The position numbers and the translations under genes were made by a program. A DNA stretch of 64,000 nt from JAIVJZ01 sp036386515. Its GTDB lineage: Bacteria; Acidobacteriota; Blastocatellia; Pyrinomonadales; Pyrinomonadaceae. Under the pieces are notes generated by a model. That model worked only from the letters and a program-made list of their open reading frames with translations, ran no database searches and was not told where the DNA came from. This document shows, piece after piece, positions 34,373-42,542 of the stretch. Position 1 is the first letter of the stretch; the number at the start of each line of letters is the position of its first letter. The DNA lies in assembly GCA_036386515.1 (NCBI GenBank), contig DASVVO010000078.1, forward strand, positions 1-64,000, in the 5' to 3' direction.

Positions 34373-35251
34373 TTAGGCAACATCAAAATATACGAAAGAC
34401 CGAAGCATGGCGAGGTTGCGCTCGTCGTCGCCGGTTTCGTCGAGCGGCGTCTCTAAGATGAAGGCGGCGTGGGCGAGTTTCGGATGCTGCGCGATGCGCG
34501 CCAGCGGCTCGCGGCCGATGTGGCCGAGGCCGATGTGCCAGTGGCGATCGACGCGCGAGTTATAGTCGGCCTTCGAGTCGTTGAAGTGGACGGCGCGCAC
34601 GTTCTCCGTGCCGATGTTTCGTTCGAGCGCGTCGAAGGTGGCCGCGAGTCCGTCCTCTGCGCGGATGTCGTAACCGGCGGTGAAGGCGTGCGCGGTGTCG
34701 AAGCAGACGCCGAGATTCAAATCGGGGCAGGCGGCGATGATGTCGCGCAGGTGCTCGAAGCGGTGGCCGATGCACGCGCCCTGCCCCGCCGTGTTTTCGA
34801 GCAGCACGCGAAAGGCGGAGAGATCGAGGCCGCGACAGGCGGCGCGCAAACTCTCGGCGCAGGTGCGGATGCCGTCCACCTCGCACGCGCCCCGCGCGCT
34901 GCCCGGATGCACGACCAGATAATCCGCGCCGAGCATCATGCCGCGCTCGACCTCCTCGCGAAACGAGGCGACCGACTTCTCGCGGATCACTTCATCGGCG
35001 GCCGCGAGGTTGATCAAATAGTTGGCGTGAATCACGACGGGCGCGATTTCCGTCTCGCGCCGGACGCGCTTGAAAGTTTCCACCTCTTCGCCCGTCAACT
35101 CTCTCGCCTTCCAGCCGCGCGGGTTGCGCGAAAAGATTTGCACCGTGTCGCAGCGAAGCGCGCCGGCTTTCAACAAGGCGTGCTGCAAACCGCCCGCAAT
35201 CGGCGCGTGGAAGCCGATGCGCGGCGCGCTCGTCGTGACAACTTTTGCCAT
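34373..35251 (-). CDS. nfo: Endonuclease IV (AP endonuclease)
   Basis: Endonuclease IV cuts DNA at abasic sites and 3' blocks during base-excision repair. The 292-aa TIM-barrel protein shows IGFHAPIAGGLQHALLKA at the start. The zinc-ligand blocks are HANYLINLA, LVVHPGSARG, VLLENTAGQG, GVCFDTAHAFTAGYD and AVHFNDSKADYNSRVDRH-HIGLG. ATG 35251 is chosen because the reading frame upstream (to 35302) has no family likeness and runs into the repeat element. All metal ligands appear present. It is oriented with its 5' end next to a REP-like repeat. Confidence 0.94.
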   Translation of the reverse strand: MAKVVTTSAPRIGFHAPIAGGLQHALLKAGALRCDTVQIFSRNPRGWKARELTGEEVETFKRVRRETEIAPVVIHANYLINLAAADEVIREKSVASFREEVERGMMLGADYLVVHPGSARGACEVDGIRTCAESLRAACRGLDLSAFRVLLENTAGQGACIGHRFEHLRDIIAACPDLNLGVCFDTAHAFTAGYDIRAEDGLAATFDALERNIGTENVRAVHFNDSKADYNSRVDRHWHIGLGHIGREPLARIAQHPKLAHAAFILETPLDETGDDERNLAMLRSFVYFDVA

Positions 35252-35280
35252 TGGCCTGCTGACCGTCATCCCGGTTTTTG

Positions 35281-35470
35281 TCCCGTCAGGAACAGTTGAC
35301 AATAGCCCGGCGATTCATCGCCGGGGACAAGCACAAGTCTTTAACCTGAGTCCCGGAGGGACGATTGAGTGGACATTCAATCGTCCCTCCGGGACTCTCT
35401 TTATTTTCGTCCGGCTAACCCGGCGATGAATCGCCGGGCTATTTCCAATCGCCCCTATCGGGGCTTAAAA
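35281..35470. repeat. REP-like nested palindromic element, copy 1
   Basis: The centre is a near-perfect hairpin: GAGTCCCGGAGGGACGATTG(A) at 35348-35368 and its reverse complement at 35377-35397. Outside it, the 25-base block at 35301-35325 (AATAGCCCGGCGATTCATCG...) is repeated as an exact reverse complement at 35419-35443, and each block is itself palindromic. TCCCGTCAGGA-type and GCCCCTATCGGGGC segments flank it. The layout resembles REP/BIME elements moved by RAYT transposases. A second copy is at 38301-38497. Confidence 0.75.
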
Positions 35471-35498
35471 CCCGCCGGATTGAATCTGCTCATGTCGG

Positions 35499-36779
35499 CT
35501 ACTTTCTCTCCACCTCCGCCATCACGCGCAGCATGTTGCCGCCGAGAATCTTGTGGATGTCGGTTTCGGTGTAGCCGCGCCTGAGTAGTTCGGCGGTCAG
35601 GTTCGGGAAGTCGGCGACGGTCGAGAGGTCGTGGGGAACGGACTGGATGCCGTCGAAGTCCGAGCCGACGCCGACGTGATCCACGCCGACGAGTTTGACG
35701 ATGTAATCGATGTGATCGACGACGCGCGCGACGGAGACGGGCGGCAGCCGACGCGCGTACTCGCGTTCGCGCACGCGATCGCGCGCGAGTTTCTTCTGTG
35801 CGGGCGTGCCCGTGGCCGCGCGCGAAGCCGCGGCGACGAGCGGCGCGATCTCGGCGTCAACTTTGCGTTGCGCTTCCTCCCAGCCCGGCTCGATGAAGCG
35901 CGGGTAGAAGACGACGGCGCAGAGGCCGCCCGTGCGTGCGAGGGCGCGCAGTTGATCGTCCGTCAGGTTGCGCGGGACGTTGACGATCGAGCGCACGCCG
36001 GAGTGGGTGGCGATCACGGGTTTCGTGGAAGTTTCGATGATGTCCAGGAAAGTCCGGTCGGAGACGTGCGACACGTCAACCATGATGCCGAGGCGATTCA
36101 TCTCGCCGATTACCGCGCGCCCGAACTCGTTCAAGCCGCGCGTCTGTCCCGCCGCATCGCCCGACGAGCCAGCCCAACTGAGCGAGACCGACCATGCCGG
36201 CGACATGTAGCGCACGCCGAGGCGATAGTATTTCTCCACGTTCTCCAACCGCTCGTCTATCGCGTAACCGCCTTCGAGACCCATCAGGGCGGCGAGGCGT
36301 CCGGCGGCGGCGATGCGCCGGATGTCGGCGGCGGTGGTCGCCAGTTCCCACGTCTCCGGATGACGTTCGGCGAGCGCGCGCACGGCGGCGATCTGTTTGT
36401 CCGCGCGTTCGACGGCGGACTTGCCGCCCCCGCCGAAGTACTGCGGCTCGACCCAGATGGAGAAGAACTGCGCGTCGTGTCCCCCGGCTTTCATGCGCGG
36501 GGCGTCGAGGTGCCCGTCCGGCAGTTGCGTGTTGATGTCCGCGCCTTCGTCGATCATGCGCTGCACGGTGTCGGCGTGCATGTCTATGAGGATGGCGCGG
36601 GCGTGCAGGGAGCGCGGGTCGGCGGCGGCGTCGCTTTTGGTTTCGGGCGCAGCAGTAGCGGGGGTGGGGGCGGTGTCGGCGTTTGAGTTTTGCGGCATGC
36701 GGCAACCTTCGAGGGCGAGCGCGGCGAACGCGGCGAGCGCGAGAACCGTCAACATGGCACTTATTCGTCGGTCTCGCAT
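35499..36779 (-). CDS. Membrane dipeptidase, peptidase family M19
   Basis: The 426-aa zinc dipeptidase belongs to the renal-dipeptidase family. A lipoprotein signal ends at LEGC (C26). Metal-binding blocks are present: HxD in LIDMHADTVQRM, the bridging glutamate in GLEGGYAI, DVSHVSD, ATHSGVRS and the late block GVGSDFDGI. It probably hydrolyses dipeptides in the periplasm, anchored as a lipoprotein. The mature N-terminus has a Thr/Ala/Pro linker. It is divergent from ilvE and lies downstream of the REP-like element. Confidence 0.93.
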   Translation of the reverse strand: MRDRRISAMLTVLALAAFAALALEGCRMPQNSNADTAPTPATAAPETKSDAAADPRSLHARAILIDMHADTVQRMIDEGADINTQLPDGHLDAPRMKAGGHDAQFFSIWVEPQYFGGGGKSAVERADKQIAAVRALAERHPETWELATTAADIRRIAAAGRLAALMGLEGGYAIDERLENVEKYYRLGVRYMSPAWSVSLSWAGSSGDAAGQTRGLNEFGRAVIGEMNRLGIMVDVSHVSDRTFLDIIETSTKPVIATHSGVRSIVNVPRNLTDDQLRALARTGGLCAVVFYPRFIEPGWEEAQRKVDAEIAPLVAAASRAATGTPAQKKLARDRVREREYARRLPPVSVARVVDHIDYIVKLVGVDHVGVGSDFDGIQSVPHDLSTVADFPNLTAELLRRGYTETDIHKILGGNMLRVMAEVERK

Positions 36780-37043
36780 CGCTCGTCAGGCTCGTCAACC
36801 GGACGCGGAATTTCGCCTCTAATCAATGTTTATCAAGACAACGAAGATGGTATGTCGCACGGGCGAAAAGAAGCAAGCGGCGCGCTTGCACGCCATATCG
36901 GTTTCTTGCTATTGTGCGGTTTAATCTGCCGCGCGTAATTGCCACGATTTAGAGCACAATCCATTTTCGATAATGGACTCGACCGAAATATGTTTACTTT
37001 CGCCACCGGCCTCAGCAGCGGAGACGAATAAAGGAGCGAATCA

Positions 37044-38141
37044 ATGTTTGCAGACGACGCACCCGCCAAAGACGTGAAAACGCCGCGCATCAACCCGCTC
37101 ATCTGGCACAACGGTGAATTCATCAAGTGGGACGACGCGCGCGTCCACGTCATGTCGCACGTCTTGCACTACGGGTCGAGCGTCTTTGAAGGCATTCGCT
37201 GTTACGACACGCAGCGCGGCCCCGCCATCTTCCGCCTGCGCGAGCACATGCGCCGCCTGATGAACTCCGCGAAAATCTACCGCATGGATCACGAGTGGAC
37301 GCTCGACCAACTGTGCGAGGCGGCCGTCGGCCTCGTCCAGCGCGGCGGACTCGAACAGTGCTACCTGCGCCCGATCATCTTCCGCAGTTTGGACGAAGCG
37401 CGCCCGGCCTTCGGCGTCAACCCGTTTCCGAATCCGCTGGCCTGCTACATCGGCGCGTGGGACTGGGGCAAGTACCTCGGCGACGAGGCCATCGAAGAGG
37501 GCGTAGACGTGTGCGTCTCCTCCTGGAATCGCCTCTCGCCCAACTCGATGCCCGCGATGGCGAAGTCCGGCGCGAACTACATGAACTCGCAACTGATCAA
37601 GATGGAGGCGATCAAAAACGGCTACTCGGAAGGCATCGCGCTCGACGACCGCGGCTTCGTCTCGGAAGGCTCGGGCGAGAATATCTTCCTCGTTCACGAC
37701 GGGCGCGTGATCACGCCGCCGCTCTCGTCCTCGATCCTGCCCGGCATCACGCGCGACAGCGTCATCCAGATTTGCCGCGACCTCGACATCCCCGTCGCCG
37801 AGACCGGCTTGCAGCGCGCTGCGCTCTACGTGGCCGACGAACTGTTCTTCACCGGCACGGCGGCCGAAGTGACGCCGATTCGCTCCGTGGACAAGATCAA
37901 GATCGGCGAGGGCAAGCGCGGCGACATCACGGCGCGCATCCAGCAGGCCTACTTCGAGGTCACGAAGGGCGAGCGCGCCGCGCCCGGCGATTGGCTCACC
38001 TACGTCAACGAGACGAAGGCGAGCGCGCCGGAGAGCAACGGACACCGCAACGGCACAGCGGCAGCTCACACCGCACCCGCGGGCGCGAACGCGACGGAGC
38101 CGGAAATCTCCGAAAGTTTCCTCACCGTCGGCACCGAGTAG
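37044..38141 (+). CDS. ilvE: Branched-chain amino acid aminotransferase
   Basis: IlvE is a fold-type IV PLP enzyme that moves amino groups between glutamate and the keto acids of leucine, isoleucine and valine. The 365-aa product has VLHYGSSVFEGIRCY, the PLP lysine K174 in AMAKSGANYM and the family block ALDDRGFVSEGSGENIF. It has about 40 extra C-terminal residues, rich in Asn/Ala/Gly, after the normal domain end (AYFEVTKGE). AAGGAG lies 7 nt before ATG 37044. An inverted repeat TCCATT-TTCGAT-AATGGA (36960-36977) lies in the 264-bp upstream gap and may be regulatory. Confidence 0.95.
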   Translation: MFADDAPAKDVKTPRINPLIWHNGEFIKWDDARVHVMSHVLHYGSSVFEGIRCYDTQRGPAIFRLREHMRRLMNSAKIYRMDHEWTLDQLCEAAVGLVQRGGLEQCYLRPIIFRSLDEARPAFGVNPFPNPLACYIGAWDWGKYLGDEAIEEGVDVCVSSWNRLSPNSMPAMAKSGANYMNSQLIKMEAIKNGYSEGIALDDRGFVSEGSGENIFLVHDGRVITPPLSSSILPGITRDSVIQICRDLDIPVAETGLQRAALYVADELFFTGTAAEVTPIRSVDKIKIGEGKRGDITARIQQAYFEVTKGERAAPGDWLTYVNETKASAPESNGHRNGTAAAHTAPAGANATEPEISESFLTVGTE

Positions 38142-38300
38142 AAACGCGGCGACGCACCGTAAATCATGCAGAGGGGCGACGAGCCGCATCGTCGCCCCTC
38201 TCTTTTTATGGCCGTGCGAGGGTTCGCGGGCACGACGGCGACGTTTCTTAGCGAGTTAGGGACGTTTCTTAGAAGCCGTTTGCAAAGTAAAGCTGTGTTT

Positions 38301-38497
38301 GTCCCGGAGGGACATTTGGTAATAGCCCAGCCATTGATGGCTGGGATGGTGAACGCGCCCTTATACAGAGAGTCCCGTAGGGACGATTGAAGGGTGCGGA
38401 ACATTCAATCGTCCCTACGGGACTCAATACTTTATCTTGTACCTTATTCCCGGCGATAAATCGCCGGGCTATTATCAATCGTCCCTGACGGGACTCT
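38301..38497. repeat. REP-like nested palindromic element, copy 2
   Basis: The central hairpin is AGTCCCGTAGGGACGATTGA (38371-38390) and its exact reverse complement at 38405-38424. Outer blocks AATAGCCCAGCCATTGATGG (from 38331) and CCCGGCGATAAATCGCCGGG (from 38449) match the outer blocks of the 35281-35470 copy in position and pattern. It lies between ilvE and pilT. Confidence 0.75.
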
Positions 38498-38826
38498 TCA
38501 TACAGCTTCTTGGAGATCGCGTCCGGGGGCGGGAACGCAACGGCCACCTCACGCCGCCACAGGATAGCGGTTCGGCCTGCGCCGGAGTAATTTGTTGACG
38601 CCTTCGGGAAGGGCGGGCTAGAATGAATTCGGCGTCTCCGGGTTGCTAATCTTTCCCGTGGCGCAATCCCCCTCGAATCCCACATCAGCCCGCGAGCCTG
38701 CCGAATCGTTTCGATTCCGATTTAACGCACAAGATTCTTAAGTTTCGGATTTATCTCTCCGCCCCTCGATCCGCGTCCGCGACGCTCTCGAATTTGATCC
38801 GGCGAAAGTTATTCCCAACTCATTTT
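38498..38826. other. Upstream region of pilT
   Basis: This GC-mixed stretch follows the repeat element. It must hold the pilT promoter, but I see no clear -10/-35 pair. No ribosome site stands out directly before ATG 38827, and no other gene is supported. Confidence 0.4.
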
Positions 38827-39951
38827 ATGGTAGTCAAGATAGACGATCTCTTGCGGGGCGCGACCGTGTGCGGCGCGTCAGACCTGCACATTAAAGCCGG
38901 TTCGTTTCCCGTCATGCGCGTTGACGGAGAGTTGAAACCCGTCGCCAACTCGGCGCGCCTGACGCAGGACGACACGCTCGACATGGCTTTTTCGATCATG
39001 TCGAACCGGCAGAAGCAACGCTTCAAAGAGACCTCCGAAGTTGACATCGCCTACGGGCTGTCGGGCGTCGGGCGTTTCCGCGCCAACGTCTTTCAGCAGC
39101 GCGGCACGGTGAGCATGGTCTTGCGCGTCATCCCCGACCGCGTGCGCACCATGTCCGATCTGGGCTTGCCGCCCGCCGTCGAGCAGGTGGCGGCCGAACA
39201 GCGCGGCCTCATTCTCGTCACCGGCGCAACCGGCTCCGGTAAATCTTCCACGCTCGCCGCCGTCATCGACCACATCAACTCCACGCGCGGCGGCCACATC
39301 GTCACCATCGAAGACCCGATAGAGTTTCTCCACCGCGACAAGAAATCCTTCATCTCGCAGCGCGAGGTTGACGTGGACACGCGCTCTTTCGCCGAAGCCC
39401 TGCGCGGCGCGCTCAGGCAAGACCCGGACGTGATCCTCGTCGGCGAAATGCGCGACCACGAGACGATTGAGACCGCCCTGACCGCCGCCGAAACCGGCCA
39501 CCTCGTGCTCTCCACGCTCCACACGCTTGACGCCACCGAAACCGTCACGCGCATCGTCTCGTCGTTCCCGCCGCACCAGCAAAAGAGCGTCCGCCTGCAA
39601 CTCGCCGGGATACTTCGCGCCGTCATCTCAATGCGCCTCGTGCGCGCCGCGAACGGCATCGGGCGCGTCCCCGCCGCCGAGATCATGGTCTCTACCGGCA
39701 CCATCCGCGACTACATCGCCAACGAAGAAAAGACGCCGCTCATCCGCGATGCCATCGCCGCCGGCACGTCGCAATACGGCATGCAGACCTTCGACCAATC
39801 ACTCTTCAATCTCTTCCAGTCCGGCCTCATCACGCTCGAAGAAGCCCTGCGCGGCGCGTCTAACCCGGACGAGTTCCGCATGCGCGTCTCCGGCATCTGC
39901 TCCAGCAGCGACCAAGCGAAAGAAGAGATCGTGAGCATGAGCAACGGCTGA
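38827..39951 (+). CDS. pilT: Twitching-motility ATPase PilT
   Basis: PilT powers retraction of type IV pili. The 374-aa protein shows an N-terminal PAS-like domain (ASDLHIKAGSFPVMRVDGEL), Walker A GATGSGKS (133-140), Asp-box VTIEDPIEF, Walker B VILVGEMRD and His-box TGHLVLSTLHT. The C-terminal domain has the family pattern. The frame extends 33 nt upstream from a TTG, but ATG 38827 gives the family start MVVKIDDLL. No other pilus genes are in the window, so it is a scattered retraction ATPase. The gene ends right before a tandem-repeat hairpin. Confidence 0.93.
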   Translation: MVVKIDDLLRGATVCGASDLHIKAGSFPVMRVDGELKPVANSARLTQDDTLDMAFSIMSNRQKQRFKETSEVDIAYGLSGVGRFRANVFQQRGTVSMVLRVIPDRVRTMSDLGLPPAVEQVAAEQRGLILVTGATGSGKSSTLAAVIDHINSTRGGHIVTIEDPIEFLHRDKKSFISQREVDVDTRSFAEALRGALRQDPDVILVGEMRDHETIETALTAAETGHLVLSTLHTLDATETVTRIVSSFPPHQQKSVRLQLAGILRAVISMRLVRAANGIGRVPAAEIMVSTGTIRDYIANEEKTPLIRDAIAAGTSQYGMQTFDQSLFNLFQSGLITLEEALRGASNPDEFRMRVSGICSSSDQAKEEIVSMSNG

Positions 39952-39956
39952 CAGCA

Positions 39957-40055
39957 GGGATGAGGGATGAGGGATGAGGGATGAGGGATGAAAGAAAGCA
40001 TTCAAGAGCATTGAGTGCTTATCTTATTCATCCCTCATCCCTCATCCCTCATCCC
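39957..40055. repeat. GGGATGA heptamer hairpin
   Basis: Five exact GGGATGA units (39957-39991) face four exact TCATCCC units (40028-40055), giving a hairpin with a 36-base loop. It lies between the convergent ends of pilT and the WYL gene; the WYL stop codon TGA (40049-40051) is itself part of one repeat unit. It is a likely bidirectional transcription stop. Confidence 0.75.
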
Positions 40056-41029
40056 TGATATGGCGTTCCTTTTCGCGTGTAGAAATCCACGACGCTCCGC
40101 GCGGCGGCCAAGACCCGTTCGCGCAGCGCGACCGGCTCCAACACCTCCAACTGCGCGCCGAACGAGAGCGCGTACTCGCAAGCCATCTCCTCCGCGTCGA
40201 ACCCGAGCGAAACCTCGACCCAGCCGTCCGCGTCCGGCTCGCCCGTCCGCTCGATGCGCGCGAACCTGCCCGCGTAAGGCATCCGCGCCACGACCTCCCG
40301 GCGCACCCGCACGCGCACCCGGTAGTTCGGCGGATGCGCGCGATACTCGGCCGCAGACCTCTCCCAGTAGGCCGCCAGATCGAAACCGGGCGGGCGCGCG
40401 CACAATTCGTCCGACACCTCCACGCTCTCGACGCGCGAGACGCGGTAACTGCGAACTTCTCCTGCCACCGCCGCGACGAGATACCAGACGCTTCCCTTCG
40501 CCACGAGTCCGAGCGGGTCGGCCACGCGCTCGACCGTCTCACATTCGCCCCGCGCATACGTGAAGCGCACGCGCCGCTCCCGCCAGATCGCTTCCTGCAA
40601 CGCGTGCAGGTGCGGCACCGTTTCCGCCGCGCGATGCCAGCCCGTCACGTCCACGTAGATGCGTTGGCGCGCGTTCTCTGCCCCGCGCCGGAAAACCGAC
40701 GGCAGCGCGGCCAGTAGTTTCAAAAACGCCCCCTCGGCCGCCTTCTCCAGATTCAAATCGGCCAGCAGGCGCGACGGCTTGATGGCGAACAGCGATTGAA
40801 TCTCCGCCTCGTTCAGCCCCGTCAGGTTCGTGCGATACTCGCCGAGCAGAGACCACCCGCCGCCCGTGCCGCGCTCGGCGACCACCGGGATGCCCGCCCC
40901 GCTCAGAGCCTCCATGTCGCGGTGAATCGTCCGCGCGGAAACTTCCAGCCGCCCGGCCAAATCCCTGGAGGTCAACTGCCGGTGCGATTGCAACAGCAGC
41001 ACGATGGAAAACAGCCTGTCCGCGCGCAT
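40049..41029 (-). CDS. HTH/WYL-domain transcriptional regulator
   Basis: The 326-aa protein has an N-terminal DeoR-like helix-turn-helix (about 1-55, LTSRDLAGRLEVSARTIHRD), a middle helical part and a WYL domain (about 140-215). The latter has the core VWYLVAAVAGEVRSYRVSRV, and a C-terminal WCX part follows. Such YafY-like regulators sense ligands or nucleic acids and are common near defence and metabolic genes. GGGGA lies about 5 nt before ATG 41029. It is divergent from the SDR gene (203 bp apart), which may be its target. Confidence 0.9.
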   Translation of the reverse strand: MRADRLFSIVLLLQSHRQLTSRDLAGRLEVSARTIHRDMEALSGAGIPVVAERGTGGGWSLLGEYRTNLTGLNEAEIQSLFAIKPSRLLADLNLEKAAEGAFLKLLAALPSVFRRGAENARQRIYVDVTGWHRAAETVPHLHALQEAIWRERRVRFTYARGECETVERVADPLGLVAKGSVWYLVAAVAGEVRSYRVSRVESVEVSDELCARPPGFDLAAYWERSAAEYRAHPPNYRVRVRVRREVVARMPYAGRFARIERTGEPDADGWVEVSLGFDAEEMACEYALSFGAQLEVLEPVALRERVLAAARSVVDFYTRKGTPYQG

Positions 41030-41232
41030 CTCGTCCCCTCACCTTCTACTTCGCCGACTCGAAAAGCTCCCACGCGATTCCGCAACCGCCCCCGATTTTA
41101 TCTCACGAATATGACAGAGGGTGTCATCAATCTTCGCCCATCATGAACTTATCGCGCGCGGGGCGGCAACGCGTTCGTCGCGGAGACGACAAATCGCATT
41201 CGGGGCAGACTGAGACGAAGGGAGCGGGAACG

Positions 41233-42249
41233 ATGAAAGCTGACGGGACGACGAAAAAACCTCTGGCGGGCAGGATCGCGCTTGTCGCGGGGGCGACGCG
41301 GGGCGCGGGGCGCGGCATCGCTGCGATGTTGGGCGAGGCGGGCGCGCTCGTCTATTGCACGGGTCGCAGCGTCGTGGGTGCGCCGCCCACGACCGGCATT
41401 CACACGGGGCGCAGGGAGACCATCGAGGAGACGACGGAGATGGTCACGACGCACGGCGGCCGGGGCATCCACGTGCGCGTCGATCACACGGACAAGGCGC
41501 AGGTCGCCGCCCTGTGTGAAAGAGTTAAAGCCGAACAGGGGCGGCTCGACATCCTCGTCAACGTGCTCGGCGGCGACACGCAGGCCGAGTGGAAACCTTT
41601 CTGGGAACAGTCGCTCGAACAGGGCTTGCGCTGGCTCGGCACGGAACTCTTCTCGCACATCATCACGAGCCGCCACGCCGCCGCGCTGATGTGCGAGCGC
41701 AAGCCGCAGCACGGCCTCATCGTCTGCCTCACGGACGGCGACGGCGTCGGCTATCGCGGGAGTTTCTTCTACGACCTCGTCAAGGTGTCAACGATCCGTC
41801 TCGCCTACGCGATGGCCGAGGAACTCGCGACGAAGAAGATCGCCGCGCTCGCCGTCACGCCCGGCTTCATGCGCACCGAATGGGCGCTCGATCACTTCGG
41901 CGCGACCGAGGAGAACTGGCGCGAGGTGGCCGAGACGAACCCGGCGGCGAAAAGCATGGGCTTCGACGCCTCGGAGACGCCCTGCTTCGTCGGGCGCGCG
42001 GTGGCCGCGCTCGCCGCCGACCCGCGCGTGTTGGAGAAGTCCGGCGGCGTCTACGGCTCCTGGACGCTCTCCGACGAATACGGCTTCACGGACACGGACG
42101 GCAACCGCCCGCACATGGGGCGGTATTTCGACGAGCATTACCCGGAATTGTTCTCCGCGCCGACGAAAACCGGCTTCCGCTGGAAACTCGAACGCGACAC
42201 GCCGCCGGCCACACCACGCCCGCGCGCACGCGCCAAACGGGCGCGCTAA
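41233..42249 (+). CDS. Short-chain dehydrogenase/reductase
   Basis: The 338-aa oxidoreductase has the NAD(P) motif GATRGAGRGIAAML (TGxxxGxG type with A for T), the N-[A/V]-like block VNVLGGD and the active-site YxxxK in FYDLVKVST. It is longer than typical SDRs (about 250 aa), having a C-terminal extension that ends in a basic tail (RPRARAKRAR). ATG 41233 with GGGAGCGGG upstream is chosen over the longer frame (41143). Divergent to a WYL regulator, which may control it. Substrate unknown. Confidence 0.88.
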   Translation: MKADGTTKKPLAGRIALVAGATRGAGRGIAAMLGEAGALVYCTGRSVVGAPPTTGIHTGRRETIEETTEMVTTHGGRGIHVRVDHTDKAQVAALCERVKAEQGRLDILVNVLGGDTQAEWKPFWEQSLEQGLRWLGTELFSHIITSRHAAALMCERKPQHGLIVCLTDGDGVGYRGSFFYDLVKVSTIRLAYAMAEELATKKIAALAVTPGFMRTEWALDHFGATEENWREVAETNPAAKSMGFDASETPCFVGRAVAALAADPRVLEKSGGVYGSWTLSDEYGFTDTDGNRPHMGRYFDEHYPELFSAPTKTGFRWKLERDTPPATPRPRARAKRAR

Positions 42250-42344
42250 CGTCATCCGACAATCATTCCGCTCATCACCGGAAAGAAATACAAACCTTCG
42301 ATGCCACAAACGCACGAGAACCCCAACCGGCGCGGAAATCAAGA

Positions 42345-42455
42345 ATTTGAAATCTCATATTTGAAATCTCATATTTGAAATTCCAACCTTTGAAATCTCA
42401 ACCTTTGGAATCTCAACCTTTGGAATCTCATATTTGAGATTTCAAATTTGAGATC
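42345..42455. repeat. AT-rich 14-15-bp tandem repeat ending in an inverted copy
   Basis: Six copies of a unit like TTTGAAATCTCATA or TTTGGAATCTCAACC follow one another. The last two inverted units (TTTGAGATTTCAAATTTGAG) allow a hairpin. It is strikingly AT-rich in GC-rich DNA. It lies between the convergent SDR and 489-aa gene ends. Unlike CRISPR, it has no spacers. Confidence 0.75.
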
Positions 42456-42542
42456 GTTCAGGCTCTCCTCCGCGTTCTCCTGTCCGCGAGATTGAATCTT
42501 ATTTTGAATCCGGGTGGGGGGCGTGAGAGGCGCGGTCGGAAG

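Noticed and set aside
39957..40055. Heptamer repeats considered as a CRISPR or origin iteron cluster
   Set aside because: Units are 7 bp without spacers, face each other as a hairpin, and lie between convergent gene ends with no replication gene.
42345..42455. Repeats that could be taken for a CRISPR array
   Set aside because: Units of 14-15 bp are directly joined with no unique spacers, and no cas gene is nearby.
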